Of a DNA stretch of 64,000 nt, positions 7,601-15,877 are shown one piece after another. Under the pieces are notes generated by a model. The model searched no databases and was not told the DNA's origin. It saw only the letters and a program-made list of their open reading frames with translations. Every line of letters starts with the position of its first letter. Within the stretch, counting starts at the first letter, position 1. The position numbers were made by a program, and so were the translations under genes. The stretch lies in contig BIFV01000012.1 in assembly GCA_003990955.1 (NCBI GenBank), positions 124,001 to 188,000 on the forward strand. The letters are read 5' to 3'. The DNA is from Sporomusaceae bacterium FL31 (GTDB taxonomy: Bacteria > Bacillota > Negativicutes > DSM-1736 > Dendrosporobacteraceae).

Positions 7601-10600
7601 TTTTCACCTCGCTGATAGGCGTCTTGGAGTGCCATTGCTTGTAAAATGGTTGCTTCTGCATCTTCTCTTGCTCTACTACGAGTCCAAAGACGAGTTTCAT
7701 TACGTTTGATTATAATAATGTGATCATCAGCCACTACACGCACAATACCATCAACATAGACTTTCGAACTGTTAAACGGTATTAGTAATCTATTTTTCAA
7801 CTTAGCTAAAATTGAATCTTCATCATGCAAGGCAATAGGAGTCAAACCTTCTCCTTTGTACTGAGTTGTAAACACTACTGCGATCATGGCAGCACTATTG
7901 TGCAAGCCAAAAATTTGCCAATTAAATTCTCCGTCAGGTTCTAGCTCCTGATTCCAGATTCCTAAAAACGTAGTTAGATAGCCTTCCAAACCCCTTTGGT
8001 AATTCTTTTCTTTAACATCCTTTATTACACCTATTGTCTGTTTAGGAAAATAATCTAAAGCCTTAATTACTAAGCTCTCACTATGGTTGTAGAAAAAATC
8101 CATCTCTGTATTACATAAGTCATGAATTAAATCTCTTTCTGCATGATTTAGTCCATAAAGATCAAAAACTACTTGGTCCAATTCTTGTTCTAATTCAGCT
8201 TCACGACAATTATGCAAAATTTCTTGGTCACATTCTTGAAGCTCATTTACTACTTTTAAAACCCTATTCTTTAATTCTTCGTTATTCGGGAATTTAATAG
8301 GGATACTTAGTAAAACCTCAACAAAAATTGAATCATGCCATGTTCCCCATTGACTAGCCGTTAGGAAATAATAATATCTCGCTAAAGAGGACCAAAGCAC
8401 CGCAATAATTGTCTTCCTTTCCCAATCCTCAGCATTATCGACATTGATACCGTACATCGCATGCGTAAAACAACAATCTTCTTTTTCCAGTCTCACTAAA
8501 ATACGACCATTCACACCTAAAGCTTGTGATACTCCTTGCTTGAAAAGTATTCTCCAGCCTTTATACAGTTTTTCATTTGCTTTTCTGTGGACTTCATCTG
8601 GGACTGAAATCAGACAATCGGTTGGAAATTTCCCATATCTACTCAGGTGCTGAACAGGTAACTCTTTATACTTTAGCAACCAATCACTCGGGTATTGTTT
8701 GCATTTTGCACCACCGCGTTTATACCCTACTCCCGCTTTCCACTTTCTAGTTTCGATTAAATCTCCGAATGTTTGATTGAGAGAAATACGGTTAATCAGC
8801 GCCCTATCCCGATGACTTCCCCACCAATAAATTTTCCAAACTCTATCGTCGACAATTGCTTCCCTTTGATGAACGAGTTTTCGGTCGACACTTGATAAAA
8901 TGACTGCCTGTTGTTGGGCAACTGCTGCTGTACGTTTTGCTGACCAATAGGTAATAGTATGATCCGGAGGAATATCTTTCGTTTTTTCAAATTCGATATA
9001 TGCAAAAGGGGCAATCGCATTAGCAAAAAAAACTTTACGAGCATGAATAAAATTTACTACTTGATTTACCTTGGCTTCACTTAACCATATTTGGCGAAAG
9101 CGTTTGCTCTTTGGATGTTGCTTTAGTAAGACACCGGATGAAACTAAAAGTCCCGCTGTTGCATTTTGCTGAAGAAGACTCATAACACGCCAAATAAATG
9201 CCTGAGAATATTCTTTATCCCCTATCGGTCTTTCATTAGAGTTACACCACTTAATTGCCTTTTCTTCTGCTTCTCCCCATGGAGGATTTCCAACGATTAC
9301 ATCAAATAGAGGTTCTTCATTGCCTGTCCACTCTTGTAATGAATCAAATGTGTCTGACTCGTAAAGTATATTAAAATATCTTTCTCCTTGTTTATTCTGG
9401 TATTTTAAGTTAGGTAACCTTTGTCCGCTTCTTACCCATTCCAAAATATCAGGAGGCTCTTGATAGTGAAGAAGTGCCAAATAAAGACTGAACGCAGCTA
9501 CCCTAATTGCTTCACCATTTCTTTCAATCCCAGCTATTTGATTTTTTAAAATGGCCCTTAATTCATCATAGCTAAGAGCTGCACCGGCTCGTTCTCTTAC
9601 TCTATATCTTACGATTCTTCGAAAACTCTCAACTAAAAAAATTCCTGATCCGCAAGCAGGGTCGAGTATACGAGGATTTTTTTCTAGTTTACTTGGAGTT
9701 AAAACTTGTGATAATACATATTCAACAAGAGCTAACGGAGTATAGTGCGTCCCAGTTTCTTTCCCCTTCGTAACTTTTCGGTAAAACTCCTCATATAGAT
9801 TGCTTATAAGTTCGGTTGGTATAATATCAAATTTATATGCCCAGAAAAATAGTTTCTGTTGGCTACCTGTATCTCCACGCAAAAATCTTTGTAGTAAATC
9901 TAAATGTGTTTGCTTTACATTTTCCTTTTCATTAGGATCTTGTGGAAATGTATCGCCATTGAAGTCTTTAGATAAGTTTTCGTATAGTGCATAGGTAAAT
10001 TGTTTATCTCTTAAGACCTTTAAATAGAAGATGCTTTGCATGTCAGCCTGCGCTTCAAAGCCAGGCAAAGGATCGTTTAATAGTTCTGTCCACCGAGCAT
10101 TTTTCTCAGCAATTTTATAATAATATTCTTTAGTTAAAATCTTACGATCTTCTAAATATCTAATAAATATTGATCGCCCAATAATGGCATGAGCATACAT
10201 CAACTTATCTTCTTTTAGCCCCTCTTGAATTAACTCATACCGCAGAACTTTTAAGTCTGAAATAAATCTTCGATCAGCTCGTTCGGCAATATCGCCAAAT
10301 CGTTTATCTGCAAATAACAATCCAGTTTCTAATTGCTCTCGATGAAACATACTAAGTTGTTCCAATACTTCATCAATTCGATGAAGTATGATTAAAGATA
10401 GAGGAGCCTGTATCCCTTCTTTATTTCGTTCGGGTAATTTGCTTAAACTATATACATGAAGCTCACCAGGAGTAGCAACGAACAAAAAAGATGGCCGGGC
10501 CATGCACCATACTCTTCGGAATAATTCGCCAATAGCCTTTTCATTAGAAGAACATTCAGCGAAAACTATTACTGGGTCATTGTGAACAAAGAAAACCTTA

Positions 10601-10773
10601 TCTATTTTTACATCTGGAAGATTTTGACCTATTTTTGCGGCAAGCGAAAGCCACCCACCTTTCTCAACCCAAGAATCCATCGTACTCTCAATTGGGTTCT
10701 CGGTAGCGGAAAGCAGTTCACCTTGTTTAAGCTCTAGTTTTTCATATATGTGTTCCAACCACTTGCTAGTCAT
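7597..10773 (-). CDS. Large N6-adenine DNA methyltransferase (Eco57I/type IIG-like)
   Basis: A 1058-aa single-chain modification enzyme. The SAM-binding motif I DPACGSGIFL is at 371-380 and the catalytic motif IV NPPW at 496-499, the order of gamma-class adenine methylases. The N-terminal third resembles the helical domain of Eco57I-like and BREX-type methylases. The C-terminal half (about 600-1058) probably recognises the target DNA. A GGAGG site precedes the ATG and the stop overlaps the nuclease start. No helicase or separate specificity subunit is nearby, so it is neither a standard type I nor a type III system. The N-terminal region might hide a nuclease fold, but I see no complete active site there. 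Confidence 0.8.
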   Translation of the reverse strand: MTSKWLEHIYEKLELKQGELLSATENPIESTMDSWVEKGGWLSLAAKIGQNLPDVKIDKVFFVHNDPVIVFAECSSNEKAIGELFRRVWCMARPSFLFVATPGELHVYSLSKLPERNKEGIQAPLSLIILHRIDEVLEQLSMFHREQLETGLLFADKRFGDIAERADRRFISDLKVLRYELIQEGLKEDKLMYAHAIIGRSIFIRYLEDRKILTKEYYYKIAEKNARWTELLNDPLPGFEAQADMQSIFYLKVLRDKQFTYALYENLSKDFNGDTFPQDPNEKENVKQTHLDLLQRFLRGDTGSQQKLFFWAYKFDIIPTELISNLYEEFYRKVTKGKETGTHYTPLALVEYVLSQVLTPSKLEKNPRILDPACGSGIFLVESFRRIVRYRVRERAGAALSYDELRAILKNQIAGIERNGEAIRVAAFSLYLALLHYQEPPDILEWVRSGQRLPNLKYQNKQGERYFNILYESDTFDSLQEWTGNEEPLFDVIVGNPPWGEAEEKAIKWCNSNERPIGDKEYSQAFIWRVMSLLQQNATAGLLVSSGVLLKQHPKSKRFRQIWLSEAKVNQVVNFIHARKVFFANAIAPFAYIEFEKTKDIPPDHTITYWSAKRTAAVAQQQAVILSSVDRKLVHQREAIVDDRVWKIYWWGSHRDRALINRISLNQTFGDLIETRKWKAGVGYKRGGAKCKQYPSDWLLKYKELPVQHLSRYGKFPTDCLISVPDEVHRKANEKLYKGWRILFKQGVSQALGVNGRILVRLEKEDCCFTHAMYGINVDNAEDWERKTIIAVLWSSLARYYYFLTASQWGTWHDSIFVEVLLSIPIKFPNNEELKNRVLKVVNELQECDQEILHNCREAELEQELDQVVFDLYGLNHAERDLIHDLCNTEMDFFYNHSESLVIKALDYFPKQTIGVIKDVKEKNYQRGLEGYLTTFLGIWNQELEPDGEFNWQIFGLHNSAAMIAVVFTTQYKGEGLTPIALHDEDSILAKLKNRLLIPFNSSKVYVDGIVRVVADDHIIIIKRNETRLWTRSRAREDAEATILQAMALQDAYQRGEK

Positions 10774-10836
10774 AAGTCAAGTCCTCCAAAACATCCTTAA
10801 AAAGCCTTTTTTACTATTCGTTATAAATTAGGCGTT

Positions 10837-11061
10837 TTACTTCTTTTTTTCATCTTTTTTACAAATTTTTTCAAACAAAGCTTTACTTTTCCAATCATTT
10901 ATATCACAACAATCGTCTAAAACAGCTCTTACTAACTCACTTTTGCCTACACTGCTCTGGTTCTCATTCGTTATTTCAGCAACAATCTTGTTAAGAAATT
11001 GAACATGCTCTTTTTTTAAATAAAGTGTCACTCGCTCGTAACAGGTATTATTAACTCCCAT
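10837..11061 (-). CDS. Small ribbon-helix-helix-like regulator
   Basis: A 74-aa basic protein. The beginning YERVTLYLKKEHVQFLNKI followed by GKSELVRAVLDDC looks like a strand-helix-helix DNA-binding fold of the CopG/Arc type, and the C-terminus is lysine-rich. It lies upstream of the methylase gene on the same strand, and a striking palindrome lies 30-80 bases before its start. A role as an autoregulator controlling the restriction-modification-like genes is inferred from this context only. The family assignment rests on pattern, not on a recognised motif. Confidence 0.55.
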   Translation of the reverse strand: MGVNNTCYERVTLYLKKEHVQFLNKIVAEITNENQSSVGKSELVRAVLDDCCDINDWKSKALFEKICKKDEKKK

Positions 11062-11089
11062 GATTTAACAACTCCTTGCCTAAATTTTA

Positions 11090-11142
11090 CCATAGTAACG
11101 TTACTTTAGCAATGAATTATTAATAAGGTAACGTTACTATGG
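11090..11142. promoter_or_regulatory. Paired GTAACGTTAC palindromes, probable operator
   Basis: A perfect 15-bp inverted repeat (CCATAGTAACGTTAC at 11090-11104, its complement at 11128-11142) has a 23-bp spacer. Each arm contains the 10-bp palindrome GTAACGTTAC. It sits directly upstream of the ribbon-helix-helix-like gene and also covers the start of a small plus-strand frame. It is a natural binding site for a dimeric or tetrameric repressor. Confidence 0.65.
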
Positions 11143-11318
11143 AGATAAATTGTAAATATTGTACTGAAACCTATGATCATAACGACAAAAAATTCGATAT
11201 TCAAATAATTTCTGTTCCTACTCCACTGTGTAAGTGGTTCAGATTACCGCAGGAGAGCTTTGAATTTATTCCAAATAATCACTATAGATGTGGGACACTA
11301 AAAAGAAGGTACAAATAA
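11139..11318 (+). CDS. Possible 59-aa cysteine-containing small protein
   Basis: A short plus-strand frame beginning inside the operator palindrome. The predicted protein starts MEINCKYCTE and has a later RCG, so a CxxC pair plus one more cysteine could bind metal. A weak AAGG lies about 11 bases upstream of the ATG. It is divergent from the regulator gene and might be controlled by the same operator. Its length and weak ribosome site make it uncertain. No family is recognised. Confidence 0.28.
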   Translation: MEINCKYCTETYDHNDKKFDIQIISVPTPLCKWFRLPQESFEFIPNNHYRCGTLKRRYK

Positions 11319-11362
11319 TTACTTTAGGTGTAATCATTCATTATTATTTCTATACCAAGTCG

Positions 11363-11386
11363 AAAAAAAAGAGCCGCAAAGGCTCT
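11363..11386 (-). terminator. Intrinsic terminator of the arsP operon
   Basis: Stem GAGCC/GGCTC with a 6-base loop, followed on the minus strand by eight T. It lies about 60 bases downstream of the DGC-domain gene. Confidence 0.85.
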
Positions 11387-11443
11387 TAGTGAGTTTATCA
11401 AATTAAATAAGTGGGTATGGAATAACGGCTTAGATACATTATA

Positions 11444-11803
11444 TTATCCCATAATTTGCTGGCAAATAGCTGTAACAAAGGTGTCCTGGTCTCGCTCTTC
11501 TGAAAATCCCATATCCAGAAGAATATAAGATGTTGCTGTGATATTCGCTTTTTTCAACATCGTTTTTGCGCAGACCATCTTGCAACCGTCAATAACAATT
11601 ACTTCTGATGCTTCTTGAGCTGCTTTTAAAAACCGGGGATACCCTGCACCAATACCAGCTAAACAACTATGGCCACAGCGTGCATAACCTTCCTCTCTTA
11701 GCTTACGTCCAACCAAATCACTCGCTTTTCCTTCAGCGCAACAACCTGAACAAGTGTATACGATTCTAGTTATACTTCTTTTGCCATCAGTACAGCACGC
11801 CAT
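11444..11803 (-). CDS. DGC-domain putative zinc-binding protein
   Basis: A 119-aa cytoplasmic protein. The ATG at 11803 is chosen over an upstream in-frame start because GGGAGGG lies just before it. The protein begins MACCTDGKRS and contains YTCSGCCAEGKASD, ARCGHSCLAGIG and VIDGCKMVCAKTML. The conserved cysteines and the D-G-C signature define the DGC family, whose biochemical role is not established. It follows arsP by 22 bases, so it is probably co-expressed and may handle arsenic or thiols. This role is inferred from the neighbourhood. Confidence 0.8.
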   Translation of the reverse strand: MACCTDGKRSITRIVYTCSGCCAEGKASDLVGRKLREEGYARCGHSCLAGIGAGYPRFLKAAQEASEVIVIDGCKMVCAKTMLKKANITATSYILLDMGFSEERDQDTFVTAICQQIMG

Positions 11804-11825
11804 ATTTTTCCCTCCCAATATTTTT

Positions 11826-12689
11826 TTATAAAACATAAAACAAGAAGCCTGATACCGTGGACATAAGTACAACCGAAACAATAAATGCCATTACCAACCG
11901 TTTATGAAAAATAGAGTTTAATAATACAATCTCAGGCATGCTTGCACCTGCCGAGCTGATTACAAGTGCCATAACGGCCCCAGCACCCATTCCTTTTGCG
12001 ATGAGAATTTGTGAAATAGGAATCATTGCTGACAATCGTATATATAAAGGTATCCCGACAATTGCAGCGATTGGAATCAACCACCATGAATCGCCACCCA
12101 GGTAGGTAATAATCCATTCTGTTGGTACAACCTCGTGAATCAAAGCCCCAATACCTGCACCAAGCAATAAATATGGATATACAGCTTTCATTAAATCCAG
12201 TGTCTCTTTCCAAGCAGTTTTGGCGCTAAAAGTTGCTGGAACTAAATCAAGCTCAGGAGCGACAACCTTCTTAACCGCACCTTCAAAACCCATTCTTTCA
12301 AGAGCAAAACCGATAATAACGGATAATACCGAAGTAATGATTGTATAAAACAGCGCCACTTTCCAGCCTAAAGCAAATACCATTAGGGTTAAAATAGTAG
12401 GGTCTAAAATTGGCGATGAGAACAAGAATATCATTACAATGCCAAAGCGAACTTTTTTATTTAATAAATTCACAACAATTGGGATAGTCGAACACGAACA
12501 AAATGGTGTCACAAAGGCAAAAACAATTGCTCCGAGTGCACCAATAAATGAATTTTGACCGGATAACCATTTATTGATTTTGTCATAAGGTATCCAAATT
12601 TGTAGCAGGTTAATGACAAAGCTAATTCCCAAAAACAAGACCGATAACTCCACAACCAGAGTAATAAAGGTTTTTAGGGTATCATACAT
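11826..12689 (-). CDS. arsP: ArsP-family permease (trivalent organoarsenical efflux)
   Basis: A 287-aa polytopic membrane protein of the DUF318/ArsP family. About eight hydrophobic segments are visible. The hallmark TPFCSCSTIPIV (about 60-71) places two cysteines in a membrane segment. Characterised ArsP proteins expel methylarsenite and aromatic trivalent arsenicals, and some family members handle other substrates. GAGAGGAG precedes the ATG. It lies downstream of a divergently or independently controlled MarR gene, and a MarR-type operator candidate lies in between. Confidence 0.83.
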   Translation of the reverse strand: MYDTLKTFITLVVELSVLFLGISFVINLLQIWIPYDKINKWLSGQNSFIGALGAIVFAFVTPFCSCSTIPIVVNLLNKKVRFGIVMIFLFSSPILDPTILTLMVFALGWKVALFYTIITSVLSVIIGFALERMGFEGAVKKVVAPELDLVPATFSAKTAWKETLDLMKAVYPYLLLGAGIGALIHEVVPTEWIITYLGGDSWWLIPIAAIVGIPLYIRLSAMIPISQILIAKGMGAGAVMALVISSAGASMPEIVLLNSIFHKRLVMAFIVSVVLMSTVSGFLFYVL

Positions 12690-12716
12690 TTCGTCTCACT
12701 CCTCTCAATATACTGG

Positions 12717-12738
12717 TTATTTGCATTATGCAAGTAAG
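12717..12738. promoter_or_regulatory. Candidate MarR operator upstream of arsP
   Basis: TTATTTGCATTATGCAAGTA is close to a palindrome around GCATTATGC. A closely similar sequence lies upstream of the marR gene at 13234-13255 (ATATTTGTATTTTGCAAGTT). The shared core is TTTGYATTWTGCAAGT. Confidence 0.5.
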
Positions 12739-12752
12739 CAGTTAAAAAAGAA

Positions 12753-13205
12753 TCACCTAATCGGTGAACAACATACATTGGATTGCGATAAATTGCGATT
12801 TAATAGTTGAATAGACCGCATTACTGTCTCTTTTTCAAACTCTGACATACCTGAAAAAACTTCTCGAAAATAGCTATTCATTTGCTCACTTATTTCCATT
12901 ACAACTCGGATTCCTATTTCGGATAGAGAGAGAACATAAACTCTCCGGTCTTCTGGAAGCTCCATTTTTATTACCAATTCAAGCTTCATCAATGTTTGGA
13001 TCTGTCGACTAAAAGTAGTTATATCCATCCCTAACGCTTCGGCAACTTCCTGCATGGATGGCTTTCGCCGTTTATTGATTTCATAAAGAATATGACTTTG
13101 TGTTACCGAAATATCAAACTGACCAACTTTACAGCCACATTTGTCAATCAAGCCAAGTCTTCTTGTCATGACATGAAAGGTTTCCCGAATTTCTTCTAGT
13201 TCCAT
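12753..13205 (-). CDS. MarR-family regulator with cysteine pairs
   Basis: A 150-aa winged-helix transcription factor. The segment PSMQEVAEALGMDITTFSRQIQTL is the DNA-recognition helix-turn-helix, and LPEDRRVYVLSL is the beta wing typical of MarR. Unusual cysteines occur at both ends: C23 and C25 in DKCGCKVG, and C145-C146 in NVCCSPIR. Such vicinal thiols could bind As(III) and release DNA. The gene precedes arsP on the same strand, and matching palindromes lie upstream of both genes, which suggests autoregulation and control of arsP. The ligand is not proven. Confidence 0.85.
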   Translation of the reverse strand: MELEEIRETFHVMTRRLGLIDKCGCKVGQFDISVTQSHILYEINKRRKPSMQEVAEALGMDITTFSRQIQTLMKLELVIKMELPEDRRVYVLSLSEIGIRVVMEISEQMNSYFREVFSGMSEFEKETVMRSIQLLNRNLSQSNVCCSPIR

Positions 13206-13233
13206 TTTTTCACCTCACCTTCATCTTACTAAT

Positions 13234-13255
13234 AATATTTGTATTTTGCAAGTTA
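13234..13255. promoter_or_regulatory. Candidate MarR operator upstream of its own gene
   Basis: ATATTTGTATTTTGCAAGTT, about 30 bases upstream of the marR start, matches the motif upstream of arsP at 12717-12738. The position fits autorepression. Confidence 0.45.
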
Positions 13256-13285
13256 TATTGTAAAAAAAATAAAGGTTTAAAGTTC

Positions 13286-13321
13286 TTGGAGGTGCACCTA
13301 TATCATAGGTCACACCTCCAA
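13286..13321 (-). terminator. Hairpin downstream of arsA
   Basis: Arms TTGGAGGTGTGACCTA and TAGGTGCACCTCCAA (minus strand) form a long GC-rich stem with one internal mismatch, 45-80 bases after the arsA stop. T-rich sequence follows after a short gap. Confidence 0.7.
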
Positions 13322-13364
13322 TATTGAAGGGAGGTTACAGGCAAAAATAATTAATTATTTGATA

Positions 13365-15113
13365 CTAAATCAACTCTAACAGCTTTTTACCCTTTATATC
13401 ATCACCAGACCACGGAACTACTGCACAATTCCCTTGTGACAATTGATCAACTTTATTAATCCACGGAATTTCATTCAATGCTTTTGTCTTTAACAAAGGA
13501 CTTTGCGTGTTTGTCATCAACAAGCTCGAATTAATGATCCACCACTTATTATTGATGCCCGCTCTGGCTAAATCTTCTTTCAGCCGCATAGCTTCAAAAA
13601 CGGGTGTCGTCTCAGGGAGTGTCACAATGACAACTTCAGTTTCTTTCTCATCACGTAATCTTGGTAAAAGTTTCTTAACCGATTCCGGTATCTCACCTTG
13701 TGATTTTTGAATCTCTTTGTGGTAACTTTGGGTTGCATCTAATAATAACAACGTATGGCCTGTTGGTGCTGTATCGATAACAACAACCTCATCATCCGCC
13801 TTATCTACGATCTCAGCAAATGCACGAAATACGGCAATTTCCTGGGTACAAGGCGAACGAAGATCTTCTTCGACATAAGCCAGGTCTTCTTCACCCATGG
13901 TTTCTCTGGCTTTTGCCAATACGGCTTCTGTATAACTTTTTAATTCTTCCTTCTCATCTATTTTGCTGAGTGTAATCCCGGCGCTGGATTCTACAACAAA
14001 CTTCAGGTGATCGGCAGGATCGGTTGTGGTCAAATGAACTTTAACTCCTTTTGCAGCTAGACCAAGAGCAATAGCAGCTGCCAAAGTAGTTTTGCCCACA
14101 CCGCCTTTTCCCATCGTAAAGATTACTCTCTTTTGGGATACATATAGATCTTCGATTAGTTCTTTTATTTTTGGCAAGTTAGCATTGACTAGTTGATAAT
14201 CTTGAGTTTCCAAATAGTCGCCCTTAAGCAGCATTCTTATATTTTTAATACCTGTAATATTATATGCTCGTAAAGGAATGACATAGGTTTCAATGTCTTG
14301 TAAATGTTCAGGTATGTTTTGCAATGCCTTTTGCTGCTTTGCGTAAAGTTCATCGGCAACTTTGTCATTTTGAATATCAAGCTGCAAGACACCATTGATA
14401 ACCAACAACTGATTGTTTACATCTAACTCCTGCAATTCCTTTGAGGCACGTTCTGCTTCCTTAAGTGGCGAGTACTCTGGTCGAGCAAGTAAAATAAGTG
14501 TAGTTAATTTGCCGTCCGCCAAAGTACTTACTGCATTTTTGTAGATTTCTTTTTTGTCTTCCAAACCAGATAATTGACCTAAACAAGATGCCCCATGCGT
14601 GTTTTCGCTAATGAAATTACTCCAGGCTGATGGCAATTGAAGCATTCGGAGCGTATGACCGGTAGGCGCGGTATCAAACAGTATATGATCATATTCTTGC
14701 TGAATTTTTTCATCTGTTATGAAAGCAGAAAATTCATTAAAGGCAGCAATTTCTACAGTACACGATCCTGAGAGTTGTTCTTCCATGTTTTTCAACACAC
14801 TTGGTGGCAGCTTACCCTTATATGGTGCAAGTACCGATTCTCTGTATTCTTTAGCAGCTTCTTCTGGATTTAAATTTGCAACAACCAGATTAGGAACCTC
14901 CTGAATAGGAGTTCCCTTACTGTTTAGTTCAATACCAAATACATCCTGCAAATTTGACGCAGGATCAGTGCTGACAAGCAGTACTTTCTTATTCTGATCA
15001 GCTAAAGTAATTGCTGTTGCGCAGGCTGTCGAAGTTTTTCCCACCCCGCCCTTACCAGTAAAAAACAAATATTTCGTTAGTGTTATATGATCGGGATTAA
15101 ACAGTTTATACAT
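13365..15113 (-). CDS. arsA: Arsenite/antimonite-stimulated ATPase ArsA
   Basis: A 582-aa pseudo-duplicated ATPase that energises arsenite export through a membrane carrier. Each half has a deviant Walker A: GKGGVGKTSTA near residue 20 and GKGGVGKTTLA near 335. Each half also has the signature DTAPTGHTL. The metalloid-binding cysteines are present in SGSCTVEIAAF (C118), GASCLG (C177) and SPCTQEIAVF in the second half. AGGAGG precedes the ATG. It lies 21 bases after arsD, the usual chaperone-ATPase pairing. No arsB is adjacent; the element's carrier is Acr3, about 16 kb away. Confidence 0.95.
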   Translation of the reverse strand: MYKLFNPDHITLTKYLFFTGKGGVGKTSTACATAITLADQNKKVLLVSTDPASNLQDVFGIELNSKGTPIQEVPNLVVANLNPEEAAKEYRESVLAPYKGKLPPSVLKNMEEQLSGSCTVEIAAFNEFSAFITDEKIQQEYDHILFDTAPTGHTLRMLQLPSAWSNFISENTHGASCLGQLSGLEDKKEIYKNAVSTLADGKLTTLILLARPEYSPLKEAERASKELQELDVNNQLLVINGVLQLDIQNDKVADELYAKQQKALQNIPEHLQDIETYVIPLRAYNITGIKNIRMLLKGDYLETQDYQLVNANLPKIKELIEDLYVSQKRVIFTMGKGGVGKTTLAAAIALGLAAKGVKVHLTTTDPADHLKFVVESSAGITLSKIDEKEELKSYTEAVLAKARETMGEEDLAYVEEDLRSPCTQEIAVFRAFAEIVDKADDEVVVIDTAPTGHTLLLLDATQSYHKEIQKSQGEIPESVKKLLPRLRDEKETEVVIVTLPETTPVFEAMRLKEDLARAGINNKWWIINSSLLMTNTQSPLLKTKALNEIPWINKVDQLSQGNCAVVPWSGDDIKGKKLLELI

Positions 15114-15134
15114 CTGAGTATCCTCCTAACTTGG

Positions 15135-15506
15135 TTAACAGCAGCCACCATCGCCGCAGCAACAACCACTTTCTTTTGCGGGAGGTGCAATAAATTCGTC
15201 TTTAGATAATCCTGTCCACTGAGCAAACTCATCATCGGTAGGATAAGCTTTAGTTTTAACGACTTCTCCGTCCACAAGAGTAATTGGTAATATCTCAACT
15301 TCTTCTTTAATCAAATATTCATTCACTTTTTTATTATCAATGAAAGCCTGTGGTTCACTTGAAAGGTTATAACGTGTAATAGAGACTCCTTTTTTTACAA
15401 GAGAATTTACGACAGTGGCAACTCTTAAAAGTTCTTGGTCAATACTTGGCCCGCAAATACCGGTTGAACAACACATCGCTGGATCATAGATTTCAATTTT
15501 TTTCAT
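15135..15506 (-). CDS. arsD: ArsD arsenic metallochaperone
   Basis: A 123-aa chaperone that delivers As(III)/Sb(III) to ArsA and acts as a weak repressor. The thioredoxin-like fold begins MKKIEIYDPAMCCSTGICG, with the essential C12, C13 and C18. The C-terminus is cysteine-rich (C115-C117 and C122-C123), resembling the additional vicinal pairs of classical ArsD. GGAGAG precedes the start. It is first in the arsDA operon and is preceded by an AT-rich palindrome. Length and motifs are normal for the family. Confidence 0.95.
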   Translation of the reverse strand: MKKIEIYDPAMCCSTGICGPSIDQELLRVATVVNSLVKKGVSITRYNLSSEPQAFIDNKKVNEYLIKEEVEILPITLVDGEVVKTKAYPTDDEFAQWTGLSKDEFIAPPAKESGCCCGDGGCC

Positions 15507-15541
15507 CTTTAACGCTCTCCTTTATTGGCACTTAAATTTTA

Positions 15542-15567
15542 ATAATTATATTTATATATAATTATAT
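15542..15567. promoter_or_regulatory. AT-rich palindromic operator candidate before arsD
   Basis: ATAATTATAT and TATATAATTATA half-sites form a nearly symmetric A/T-only element 35-60 bases before the arsD start. Similar elements precede arsC and acr3 in this island, as expected for ArsR-type repressors. Confidence 0.45.
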
Positions 15568-15654
15568 GCAAATTCAATCATTTTTGTTAACGATCTTTTG
15601 CATATCCTAAACAACTGTATCTACATATAATAATATTTTTATTTGTTTATTTTG

Positions 15655-15816
15655 TCAATATAATCTAATCAAACATAGATGCCTGGATGCATTAGATTGA
15701 CTTATCCCTAAGATATCTTCAATCTCACATACACATAAAGGCATTATTCTAAGCAGGTTTAATATTTTAATCCGTGTTTCATCACTTAATGCTTTTAGTA
15801 CATTAATGATTTCCAT
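15655..15816 (-). pseudogene. Truncated ArsR-family gene (53 codons)
   Basis: The frame starts at ATG 15816 with AAGGAG eight bases upstream. It encodes an ArsR N-terminus: [14 protein letters not shown], then [10 protein letters not shown] with the CVC arsenic-binding pair, then a recognition helix [10 protein letters not shown]. It stops after residue 53, whereas ArsR proteins have about 90-110, so the wing and dimerisation helix are lost. The intact ribosome site and clean frame suggest recent truncation, or possibly a functional mini-protein. The region 15507-15877 otherwise holds only promoter-like A/T sequence. Confidence 0.75.
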
Positions 15817-15877
15817 ATTAAACTCCTTAAATATACATGATATCTATTAATATGCCTTGCATTCCAATGTTAATCAA

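Noticed and set aside
11444..11881. Longer 145-codon form of the DGC-domain protein
   Set aside because: The extra 26 N-terminal residues overlap arsP in another frame and lack a ribosome site; GGGAGGG precedes the internal ATG.
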